From assembly GCF_036884655.1 (NCBI RefSeq), contig NC_088357.1, positions 4,207,001-4,271,000 on the forward strand: 64,000 nt of DNA, given 5' to 3'. This stretch comes from Musa acuminata AAA Group. Taxonomy: Eukaryota; Streptophyta; Magnoliopsida; Zingiberales; Musaceae. Positions 1 through 17,354 of the stretch are shown piece by piece. The notes beneath the pieces are model-generated. The model did no database searches. It was not told the origin of the DNA and was given only the letters and a program-made list of their open reading frames with translations. A program made the position numbers and the translations under genes. The stretch's first letter is position 1. Each line of letters begins with the position of its first letter.

Positions 1-3000
1 TATTTACGTATCGAAATTTTTTTATTAATAACCAATCAACCTTTTATTTTATTCTAGGAAACATTTTAACAATTAATCCCAACCCGTTAGTTGATCGCTA
101 CAAGAGTACTAGCGTAGAAGATAAAGGTCGAGTCACCCCCATGAGGCAGTGACGCAGAGACAATTACACAACAATTTATATGAAATCGATTAGGCCTGCC
201 CCCTCCTCAGTTGGCCTCTATGAACAATAGTCCACGAGAGATTATTCAGGTCTGTCGTTTCCGTAGGTAAAACTTTAGAAAGAAAGCATTACAACCATTA
301 CAAGTGACAATGGAGTCGTTTAGGCCTGTTTCCCTCGCTCGATCAAGTATAAAGCTGATTCTTAGCATCAGGAGCTCATAAAGGAGTTAGATTCCATCTC
401 GACCTGAAATCGGGACCACCTTAAGCTTTCGAAAGTCACCCAAGGATCACCTCAAAATTATCTTGAACACCTCAGTGCCCCATCATCTGTCTCATAGGAT
501 TACCATGCGGGTTTCTCGGATGCCCTTGCTCCTTTAGGTTCAGACCAAATCGAACCGACTCATGATCATCGGTACTCTCCCCATAATAGTTATTATCATT
601 ATTTATTATCAAACAATATTATTCTTAATAGTAAGCACTTACTATAAGAATCTTACTTATATAGATGTCATGACGGCCTCCTTACTGGGAAGAAATCTCG
701 GTAGGACTCATGGGGTGTTATACGGTCGATCATCATCATCATCATTGGCGTGCCCCATAATATTTTTCTTCTTGGTAGGTGGTCACCAAAATCTTGCTTG
801 AACAACATCAAATTGTTGAAGTTATTTAGATGGCATGTCAACTTGGCTTTTCGAAGGTGGATCAAACGCTCCAATCATATGACGAGCCTGGCGAGAAACA
901 ACTCAAGCATGACACCAATGGTGTTGTTTCAAAGATGCCATCAATCTTCTACAATGGAAAGTGTGGGTCTCCTTTGACCAATGGATGGAAAGAGTGACAT
1001 CTTATTCTCCTCTTTCATTATCAAAGGAGCCATGTTGTGTTTGATGGACAACCTTGATGTCCCAAAATGATGCCCACATGTCCAACCTAAGACTATAGAA
1101 GGTGTAAATATGTTTATAAATTTTAAAGTCGTTAAGAATATAAATAGTTAGATATTGCATCATCTATTGACTTAAAGCTTTTGAAGCTAATTGGGTTGAT
1201 CAAAATTTTTATGACATCACAGTTGAAATATTGTCTTCAAATCTTATCTGTGCCCATGCATTAAGAATATATTTCATTAATACTTAGTTTTTAGATATAT
1301 TGACATTAATCGAAAATTTCACGGACAAAATATTCATTCAGGTTTATCATGTTAATGTTAGAAAAAATAGTGTGGGTTTTGGTGCCCATATGTTGATACT
1401 AAGACTATAGATGATCAAAAAAATTTTGGTGTCAAAGCTGAAGATCTTGAATTCAAATCTTCTCGAGTCCGTGCACTAAAAATACATATTCTCGATCAAG
1501 CTTGTAGATGCAACTACTAAGATAAATCAAGAGAGAGAGAGAGCGAGAGAGCATGGCCAAAGTCTTCACTTAGGTTTAGATGGTGGGGTAATCTAATTCT
1601 CAATCATAATATTAAGAAAATGAAAATTAATGAGATTTAGAGGCTTGACCATTGGGATATGTATGCCAACTGTAACATTAGGTCATATGGATTTTGGATT
1701 ACATGGTGTCCTTTTAGAAAGAAAAACAACAAGGTAAAACATGAAAACATATGAAACATGAGAATAAGATTATTAGTATCCATACATGGATATAAATGTA
1801 CGTAATCGTATCCAAGAAACATGTTTTGGTACATGCATGCATGCATGGGGACCATGATAACATTTTCCTTGTCATTTATATATCATTTGTCTCCCAATGT
1901 CAATATGAACTATTTCCATGTAGAATGCCATCCTCCACAGTTCCTCCATCTTGAAAGCTAGATTGGTAAGTGGGGATAGTGGCGACCATCCAATACAGAC
2001 CAGAATCCATGGCGACAAATGTTCCTTTCGTATCAAAGATCTCAAAAGACTCGGTAGTGGGATCTTTAGAGAGAGAAGCAACATAGGATTAGATGCTTAT
2101 ATATTTCAACAAGAAAAGTATTTGGAAGCCATCTCCACACAACCTAAAGTAGAAGTTGTTGGATCTTTGGCAGTGCTTTCTTTCTTTTCACCAAAAAAAA
2201 AAAAAGGTATCTTTGTTTTTAGCTTACGGTTCGTAAAATTTGATTTTGAGATATATATGAACTTGAATTTTAAATTTTTGATGGGTGTTGTTCTATCTAA
2301 AATCTTAAAGACGATACATCTTAATACTTCCCTCATACGAGGGAGGTAGATTAAACTTAATCTGACATGGGAAATATAAACTAATCAGAGGATTAGTGTT
2401 GTTTCATTTCAAAGATTAAGTTGATATATAAGATAATCCTTTAACATTAAAACGGTTAGAATCTTAAATCAAGCTTTGTGATTAGCTAAGCAAATGATGT
2501 AAGAGTTTTTAGTTAATTTAGAAGTTCTCGGTCTAGTTCTGAACTTTGGAGTTGTTCATCCCTCTGTCATGAAATGCATTTATAGATAGAGATAGAAAAA
2601 GAGAAAGAAAAAGATAAGAGTAATATAGAGTATTTAGTGTTTAGTGTTCCTTGTCTCATACTGTATCAGTAATTGTCGTTGCCCACCATCCCCCACTGTT
2701 TCCAATATATACATGTCAGTGTTGGATTTCTGACAAATAACAGCGGCGGTCCCCGGACATGTCGGCGAGCTGCAGCACGCCAGGCCGCAAAAAGGCGTCT
2801 CCGCCTCTTCGCCGTCGGTGGGGTCGTCGGCCCCACCCAACACCAAATCCACCCGACACCATGCCGTCAGCATCCCGCGACTGCAACCCTCTCTCCCTTT
2901 CTCATCTCTCCTAACCTTTTCCTTTGCGGCGAGAAAGAGGGAGGGAGACAGTCGTAGAGCTCAAGCAACCGCCCCATGCACTTCAAGGTTCCTCCTCCAT

Positions 3001-3570
3001 TTCCACGCTGTCCTTTATGTGTATAAAAGCACTGCAGGTAGTGTCCATGTGACATACAAGATAAACCCACTCTATGACATCTTGAGGAAGAGGAAGATAA
3101 CAGCGACGAGTTATCCGAACGCATTGCACTATGCGTTCCCGACGGTGGAGCAGGTGACAGGTTCTTGTCATGGGATTCATATCGAAACAGGATGGGAGTA
3201 ATTATACAATACGTAAGAGGAGATCTCAGACCGGCAGATTAACCTTTTCTTCTACAAAGTCAAACCTAGGCATAGGTAGCAGAGTCTTGGCAGTAGGCAG
3301 ATTCTTATATTTCTGCTTTGTTATTGCGTGTTCTTTGTTCTGGACTCCAATACTAAATGGTGCAGAGGCAGACAGATGGTTTTAAGGTATAAGAGAAGAC
3401 AAGGGATTGAGTTGACTTTTTTGGTCAGATCTACGAAATATTAAAGGCAAGAGTACATATCCTCATCCGAGAAGAAGCTTGACAGTTGTTTTATGTAGTT
3501 TTTCAGATCCGGAAATTTGACTTCAGGTTTTTCTTCATTTCAGTTTCACCAAAGACGACTAGTCTCATTG
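1..3570. other. Spacer without a recognised gene
   Basis: I see no gene in this stretch. Open frames are short (longest about 130 codons, at 1951-2349 and 2818-3201) and carry no domain, splice context or family resemblance I know. The sequence is mostly AT-rich, with an A-run near 2193 and a GC-richer patch at 2740-2980 followed by a TATA-like tgtataaaag near 3018. A degenerate direct repeat appears at about 1195-1290 and 1410-1500: both copies run through gatcaaaa, then ttcaaatctt, then an A-rich tail. This suggests an old repetitive element that I cannot name. Confidence 0.5.
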
Positions 3571-3597
3571 CCTCTCTTTCTCTCTCTCTCTCTCTCT
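3571..3597. repeat. (TC)n microsatellite
   Basis: Pure pyrimidine dinucleotide run about 1 kb upstream of the WRKY start codon. Confidence 0.85.
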
Positions 3598-4053
3598 AAT
3601 GCACAAACCTCAGTAGACATCGGTCGATCTTTGTAAACCACAGTATACGTGTCGGTATGCATGAAAACGAAGTCGTTGATCATTTTTTACGAGTAGCTTC
3701 ACGGCACGATCGCTGTAAAGCGGACCAACAAATGGCGGAACAAAGCACATATCCATCAAAGATTTTGTTGGTGCGATGTCGCAATTCGGATGGACTAAAC
3801 TAGCTCGCGTGTCCCCATCTCACGTCGGCCCACTCCATAAATTACGTCCCACGCGGCTCCACTTTTTGCGGCTTGTCGAAAAAATATCCAGTGCCGGACT
3901 GCACCTACCCTCAAGATTTACCCGCCGCTCCTGTCCTCAATGCCGTCGGCTCCATGTTTCTAAACTAATAACGAGGCGGGTACACGATTGGTATCGGAGC
4001 AGGGAAACTTATTTTTTTTAGATACGCACTGTGGTCGGCCGATCACCTTTGGG

Positions 4054-4420
4054 CACGTGAACGCCGTGTTCACACGTCGCTGCAGAGAGTTGGAGCGCTC
4101 CGACGTCCGATCAAGATCGGAGGGACGATGGCGCGCCTCCCACCGAGAGACTCACACGTGCGAGTGGAGCAAGTGACGTCAACAGGGACGTCAGCTTCGG
4201 GATCCACGAGTCCGGTCTCCCACGTGCCGGTGCAATGGTCAAACGCCGGTGCCCGTCCCCACCCCCTCCCCAAAACGAACCTTCGCGGAGGCGGGGGAGG
4301 GGAGGGCAAAAGGGTTAAAGGATCGACCGGCGTTTCCCTGTCCCCCGACCCACGTGACCGACTGTAGCCGGTGCTTGCCGAATCTCCCATTAAAAAAAAA
4401 GATATATATATATATATATA
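4054..4420 (+). promoter_or_regulatory. WRKY gene promoter: four G-boxes, CRE-like site, W-box, TATA tract
   Basis: Four perfect CACGTG G-boxes lie at 4054-4059, 4155-4160, 4221-4226 and 4351-4356. A palindromic TGACGTCA lies at 4174-4181 and a second GACGTCA at about 4188-4194. An inverted W-box (GGTCAA, TTGACC on the minus strand) lies at 4237-4242. An alternating TA tract at 4402-4420 sits about 150 bp before the ATG and can serve as TATA. CACGTG and TGACG cores bind bZIP/bHLH factors, and TTGACC/T binds WRKY proteins. Control by ABA or light-type bZIP factors with WRKY feedback is an inference from motif content. Confidence 0.6.
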
Positions 4421-4572
4421 TCTAATTAAAATTAAAATTAAATGATACGAAGAGGTGCTCTAAAACCATAGAAAAGAGGAGGAAGACTGAGGCCGCACTC
4501 TTTCTTCCTCCCTTTCGAGCCATCCTCTCTTACTCTTTTATCTACACCCTTCTCTCCCTAGCTACTCTCTCG

Positions 4573-5897
4573 ATGTCGGGAGAGAGTAGCGAGCCTTACC
4601 GCCATGACTTCCCCTTCCACGACGATCTGTTCTCGGTCTTCTCCCAGAAGCCCGACGGTTTACAGGGTTTCGATCCGCAGACGGCACCCCCATTCATGAG
4701 CTTCGGTGACTACCTGCATGGATCGACGACGGACGGCAGCTTGGTGGTTCAAGGCTTCGAAGCCCCACGCTCGCAGCCGTGCGATCCGGTGGTGGGTGGT
4801 GATGGCGGTAAGAACGCTGCGGCCGGGGGGGGCGACGGCATGACTCCGGTGACGCCCAACTTCTCGGCGTCTTCGTCGTCGACTGAGGCTGCCGGCGACG
4901 AGGACTGGAGGCCCTGCAAGGTGGATCAGCCGAAGCAGGAGGTGCAGGAAGAGGAGAAGCATGCACCGCAGGACGGAGAAGGGCGTGACAAGACCAAGAA
5001 AGCGTGGGTTTCCACCACTCCTTCCTCGATTTCTTTGGTTGCTTTCTTTTGTTTTCTTGTTCTTGATGCCGTTTAATTTGGTGCGTGGCGGAAGAATAGT
5101 TCGCCCGCAAGTTAGATCTTTTGTGCTCTTCTTTTGACCGAGTTAGATTTGGCTTTGGATTCACATTCTTGTAGGGTCACAACTCGTAGCCTAGCTCTAG
5201 GGCTCTCTCTTTCCCTAACAAAAACATATCCAAGCTGAAGTAGTCTCAGATAGGAACAAGCTCTGACGGTCATGTTTCCTGGGAAATGGTGGTGCAGGAA
5301 CAAGCCGAGGAAGAAAGGCGAGAGACAAAGGGGTCCCCGGTTTGCTTTCATGACCAAGAGCGAGGTGGATCACCTCGAGGATGGCTATCGATGGAGGAAG
5401 TACGGCCAGAAGGCAGTGAAGAACAGCCCTTATCCAAGGCGAGTCATCTATCTAATCGAATCGCACACCTTCTTTTCCCATTTCCTTGGGTGATGCATTG
5501 ACGCATCCTCTCTGCGCTCACTAATCTTTGCATCGACCACCTCAGAAGCTACTACCGTTGCACGGCTCAGAAGTGCAACGTGAAGAAGAGGGTGGAGAGA
5601 TCATGTCAGGATCCTACGACCGTGATCACCACCTACGAAGGGCAGCACACTCATCACAGTCCTGCGAGCCTTCGCGGCGGCGGCGGCGGCGGGCACATGT
5701 TATCACCCTCGCCGACGACGAACCTTCGCCGTAGCCTACTGCTGCAACAGGTCTCCCGCAGCAGCAGCTCGGCGGGATACACAAACCCTAACACGTATCA
5801 TGCAGGCCTCCCACCTCTTCTGCCTCAGCTTCACGTCCCCGACCATGGCCTCCTGCAAGACATCGTGCCCTCTTTCACCCACGGTAGCCAACGCTGA
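4573..5897 (+). CDS. WRKY transcription factor, group IIc (WRKY28/71-like)
   Basis: Sequence-specific nuclear transcription factor that binds W-boxes. Exons are 4573-5003, 5298-5438 and 5546-5897, giving 307 residues. The single WRKY domain has an intact WRKYGQK at residues 176-182 and a C-X4-C-X23-H-X-H zinc finger at C196, C201, H225 and H227, which defines group IIc. The upstream Ser/Glu-rich stretch and the basic [12 protein letters not shown] run match the WRKY8/28/71 subclade. The second intron falls in the PR codon before SYYRC, the usual place in this group, but it begins with GC rather than GT (AAG|GCGAGT); no GT site there keeps the frame. Position 211 is Cys (RSCQDP), where I remember Phe as usual. 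The start is the first ATG in frame and opens a typical N-terminus. The exact orthologue number is not assigned. Confidence 0.93.
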
Positions 5898-7345
5898 GAA
5901 GCTCCGTACCTCTGCCGCTCTTCCTTGTACGTGTAGCCAAGTATAAGAACGCTGTGTAATCTACGACATAGAGATATGATAACTCCATGTGGAGAGCAGG
6001 TGTCGTTGCTGCCGGAAGTCAAATCTCCATGGAAGGAGGTCGAGGGATCGGAGATGGGCATTGAATGCCGAGAGTGGTAGGCTCGGGGATGGCGGTGGGG
6101 GGAGGACAAGGATTGTGGCATGAGAAATCCAAGGTTTTGGTCCCGCTATCTTAAATGGGGGAGTGAGGGGAATGGAGGGGGGAAGGACTAGGGCTTATCA
6201 TGGCTGGTCTTGCTCTAGATTGGTAGCTGGAGTTAATGCAGAAAGGGTGAGTCGTTATTGAAGGGGGGGGGCGGAGAATTTGGAGAGATGCAAGTACAAC
6301 GCAATCCCTCTATGCCTCCATGCCTTCTTTATGATCCAAGAGGACAGTGGGCAATGTCACTCTCTCTGCGATGCTCATCCTCTTTGTTTGATCGGTATAT
6401 GTAATCATATCCTTCACTCCGATGATACTAAGCTTAAAAGCTTATAGATTTTTACCATGATGAGGAATCCTTCTGTGAAGTGAGGTGGAATGAGTGGAAA
6501 GCATTTTCTACAACTTCTCCATTCGTTTTCTGTTTGTGAATTTACTACCGACATGCTCCATGAATTGGTACGCTCCATTACTAAGTAAATAATGGCTATC
6601 TTATGATATTTGTGATTGACCTTTGATGATGATAGTATTCTTCGATGTTAATATAGTGAGGGATGACAACACTTAGCTAATGCTGCTACGTAGTATTCTT
6701 TGTTTTAGGGTTTAGGAATACTGTGAGGACGGTGGAGGTGGTGGTTTGTGAGATGGATGATTCCCAGGATCTAAGGGAGTCAAATGAAATGGATTCCGGG
6801 AAATATGGATCATTAATATCACTACTTGACTTAATTTATGAGATGAGATAATTAATCTATTAAGTTAGTGAGTGTTGGATCATTAATTAGTACTAAGTCA
6901 GTATAATCTTACGAATCAATTCAATTATTCTTTCTCATATGATGTAGGGATTAGAGAAGAAAGATTAGGCCATTTAAATGATCTTAAAAGATGATGATAT
7001 GCACGAGAGCCGTGCGCATTCACAAAAGGAATCGACCCTTCTTTTGTGCAGAGGTAAGAAAGAAGGGATTGCAGCCATGGTCATGAAGGCCGGCGGGCTG
7101 CTGCGTACCGGAAAGGCGATGCTATTTCCACGACAAGATTAGCCCTCTTGCCAACTGACTCCTCTATCCAAAGGCATCACCAAATCCACCATCTTTCTTC
7201 TTTTCTCATTGTTCCAGTGATGGAGCTAAAACCTTTTTCTTCTTCTTTTTGATGCAAAGATTGTGTTGTGTTTTGCTCATAAACATATTTGATCAGTACA
7301 AGTTAAATCCTTGCATACTTATGCTGGTCATGGATGAACTCTCAC

Positions 7346-7385
<40 letters not shown>

Positions 7386-7959
7386 TTTAAGAAACTTAAT
7401 ATGTAGAGGTTTCCTTCAAAGTCATTCGAGAGGGGAGCCATTAAAGAAGACGTTACATGGGATGAAAGAAGGTATAGACAAGCTTTGGACAACCATCATT
7501 TATCATGCCATGACAAAAACTATCAGCACCCACTGTGATTCTTTTTTATTGGATTACATTAAATTTTAACCTTTTTAAAGCTTTATTCTACAATCAATAT
7601 CGTTATCCATCCATCAATTCATCATTCAGTAAGATCTTGCAAGCACTCGTGAATATGTACAGGCAGGCGTAGGAAAAAGAACATGAAGTTGGATCAGAAA
7701 CAATTTTTCTAACAGGAGGCGAAGATGAACAGTTTCACCAGAGCTACGCTTACATTGTCCTTTGAAGTGTATTCATCATCTACAGCAAGCAATGCACATT
7801 GCGAGTACGAAGTTGCGTCTTCCTTCCCTCGTGGCCTCGTCAGTAATCTTCTCCTTTCTCTTCTGCCTGTCGTTGGCCGCCCTTAGCATTTGCAGCAAAT
7901 GTTAGTGAGCATCGTCGTCCTTGCCCATCTGAGATGCCATGTTTATCGGTGCTCAGCGC
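5898..7959. other. Spacer between WRKY and MAP kinase genes
   Basis: The first few hundred bases are probably the WRKY 3' UTR. No other gene is seen. The open frame at 7249-7569 exists only because of the (AG)n tract inside it. The stretch before 7960 should hold the 3' UTR of the minus-strand kinase gene. Confidence 0.6.
7349..7382. repeat. (AG)n microsatellite
   Basis: About 17 uninterrupted AG units in the WRKY-MAPK spacer. Confidence 0.9.
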
Positions 7960-14536
<6,577 letters not shown>

Positions 14537-15120
14537 TTTTACAGCTTAGCACCCGAATCGCCTATCGAGACAATCCAAAACTCCTTCCTCTTCTTATCTT
14601 CCTCCTCTTTTTTACCTCCACCGATCCCTCTTCCTTCCTCTCCTCACACTCTCCGTAAAACTCCGGACGAGATCTAAACCAAAAAGGAACGGAGCCCTAT
14701 GGAAATCATCAGCATTTGCCCCACCTGCCCCCGCTCCGGATCACAACCCGGCAGTCCCGCGCCGACGCTCCGAAGCGCACAGAGACGGGATCCAATCCCA
14801 CAGGCACTCACAGTCCCCCCAACGCAACAAGAGCCACGATCACAGAGACGGGGAGCCCCGCCGAAAACTCCACCACACAAGATCCGGCCCCTCCACGTTC
14901 CAAACCGAAACCAAAGCTCGTCGCTCCGCCGCCTCCACGAAACCGACCGGCAATTCCTCCAAAAACCTCCAAGCACAGAGTAACCAGCCCCGAAACCACG
15001 CCCTAATCCCAGGGTTTTCTGATAGCAAGAGACGAAGGGATGGGTGAGGTCAGGGAAGAGATGGGAGAGGAAGAGAAGAATGGTTACCGATGCAGGGCAT
15101 CTAAAGCGTTTCTATATAAT
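14537..15120 (-). promoter_or_regulatory. MAPK 5' leader and core promoter
   Basis: On the minus strand TTATATAGA at 15119-15111 fits a TATA box, which would put the start of transcription near 15085 and leave a leader of about 550 nt. The leader is GC-rich over 14680-14990 and holds several short upstream open frames, one of about 100 codons (14976-14674). I read these as leader sequence, not genes, because none resembles a known protein. A further intron within the leader is possible. Confidence 0.45.
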
Positions 15121-15537
15121 TTCTGAAGGACGATAATACACCCAACTGTTCTCCAAAAATACACAATAACGTAGCGTAACGTTAGGTAATTAATGGTAAT
15201 ACGTGAGGGTCTTTTCGTCATAATGAGAGGTGCCTTTGCGTGCCTGCGTAGGCTTTTGGTGGCCGCAGTTTGGTGCCACTTCGAATCTTTCTCCCTTTTT
15301 TTTACCGTTGGGAGGAGGAGAGGATGGAAATTGAAATGGTTGAAGCCTTCAAACTTTGTTATTATCTTGTCGATTCTTATGAGATTGGTTGACCTCCATT
15401 GCAATTTTTCTTTTTGTCTATTTTTATTTTATTTATATACAAAAATATATATTTTAATGGTAAAAAAACTAATTTTTTGGTTGATTAAAAGAAAATAGGA
15501 ATTGGTATAAAGTTGACAATGCTGCAATGGTGTGTAG

Positions 15538-15786
15538 GTCAAAGCAGGGGATGATGATCTTATCCAGTTAGCCATGGAGTTCCCCAGGAATGTCACAAGA
15601 GAACACCTGAAGGAAGGAATCGGAAGAACTCAGGTTTACCACTTAACTGCAGTCGAGAATTCTAGGTGGAAAGATGGCTGAGAGCTTAAGCAACGTTGAT
15701 GATGATCTCAATAATGAAGTGTCATTAATGGTGTGCAGATTCATGGAAGCTATAAATTAGAATGCCTTCTCGGGTTTTCCTCACAG
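15538..15786 (+). pseudogene. Two consecutive exon-like segments of an unrecognised gene (relic?)
   Basis: 15538-15633 follows tgtgtag and ends at ACTCAG|GTTTAC. It reads 32 codons beginning VKAGDDDLIQLAMEFPRN and ending KEGIGRTQ. 15739-15786 follows gtgtgcag and ends at TCACAG|GTAAGT, reading 16 codons (IHGSYKLECLLGFSSQ). Both are phase 0 at each end, so they join in frame. I do not recognise the protein, and I find no start exon upstream or continuation downstream. They could be remnants of a gene lost by decay, or two exons of a gene whose other exons I missed. Confidence 0.3.
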
Positions 15787-16698
15787 GTAAGTCTGCAAGC
15801 AAGAAAATTCCAAGAAAAGAATATGCCCAGAATAGTCGTTTATGTGAAGAAACGTTGGTGATTGCAACCTGTTACCATTCTACTGAAAGTTACCTCCCAA
15901 CCTTCTGCCTTCTTCTTCTTCTTCTTCTTCTTTTTGGCTGGTTCTGAATGAATGTTTGACTTGCTAAATACACTGGTTGAAGGAGGAAGAGAATTCTACT
16001 TCGTGATGCTGTTGTGTCGAGCCAACAAGATCAAGATCTCGACGGTGAGGAAGGAGGTTTAAGATGAAGTCATGGCTGAGTTGAGCGACGGCGAGCTTCC
16101 GCTCATCATCTTCGACCCTCGGGGAAAATGACCCAGGATCTGTCCCCAGAAGTCTCATCAACGTGTGGTCCTTGTCCCATTGCCCGAAGCTATTCTGTAG
16201 CATCCACCAGTGGTTGCTTATCTTGTGCTCCAGCTATGAGCTACAGGACACTCACTGCTCACCACAAGTGCAAAATGATGCATCAGGAAGCATCAAGGAG
16301 GCTGCTTTTCGAGGGTATAAATGCTGCTGCTGCCGCTCCGTCTCCTCCAGGAAGGCTGGCCTCAATTATGTGCAGTGGCTTTTTGTGTGGAGGAATCATT
16401 TGTTTCATCTACAAACACGGGTCATGTGGTCATCTACAAGAACGAAGGGAGAAGATGATCGAAAGGAAGTGTTTTGGAGGCGAAAGGGTTAAGCTATCAA
16501 TGAAGGGAGGGAGAAAGAGATCGGCCGACAGGGAAGCCTCCTAAATGCGTCGTTTTCTTAGAGGCCCCCCATCGCCTCGTGCTGCGGTGGCCTTTGTTGT
16601 TGCCGCTGCTGCTATAGCTTTACCACTGCCATTAGGATGGATTCAGAGGTAACACATACGACCTGCATGTCACCCTCGTGTCCGACGATTCCAAACAG

Positions 16699-16744
<46 letters not shown>

Positions 16745-16745
16745 C

Positions 16746-16780
<35 letters not shown>
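16699..16780. repeat. (AAT)n microsatellite, interrupted once
   Basis: About 26 AAT units, broken by a single acc interruption near 16743. Confidence 0.9.
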
Positions 16781-16783
<3 letters not shown>

Positions 16784-17283
16784 CGATAATAAATTTTATT
16801 TTTAATTATTGTAATAAAATATTATAAAATTTATTTAATTCATTAATAATCATTCTCATCCGCTATTATGATAAGGAAGGTATCACAAATTCGTTCTCAT
16901 AATCATAAGTTTCGTTTTTATACATTATGACGAATAAGATAATTATAAACTTTCTTCTCATTTTTTATGATATAAAAAAACATCTTGTAAGATATTTCTT
17001 TTTGAATCTATATTCGAGAACATCGAATTATTAATTTCAGGTTGAGAAATTTTTCTTGACCTTAGTCTTCGTACAAATAATACATCGGGAGTATGATGTC
17101 TTCATCAATCCAACGTAATCCGAACTCATAATTATAAGATTGTATGTATATATGAGTTTGGATTATATCGAACTCTCGAATATATCAATAATATCTTCTC
17201 ATAATAATATACACACGATGAAAAAATGTAGACAACAAAAAACAATATAGTATATGTATATATCATGAGTTCCTCATTTGAAT

Positions 17284-17284
<1 letters not shown>

Positions 17285-17352
<68 letters not shown>
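17285..17352. repeat. Compound (TA)n(GA)n microsatellite
   Basis: About 19 TA units run directly into about 15 GA units. Confidence 0.9.

Positions 17353-17354
<2 letters not shown>

Noticed and set aside
2818..3201. 127-codon plus-strand open frame
   Set aside because: Alternative start, low-complexity beginning, no domain and no splice or promoter support that fixes it as a gene.
14674..15028. Open frames in the MAP kinase leader
   Set aside because: GC-rich leader, several overlapping frames, no family resemblance; treated as leader or uORFs.
16699..16780. Regularly spaced repeats that might suggest an array
   Set aside because: Simple AAT microsatellite; there are no spacers, and the genome is a plant's.
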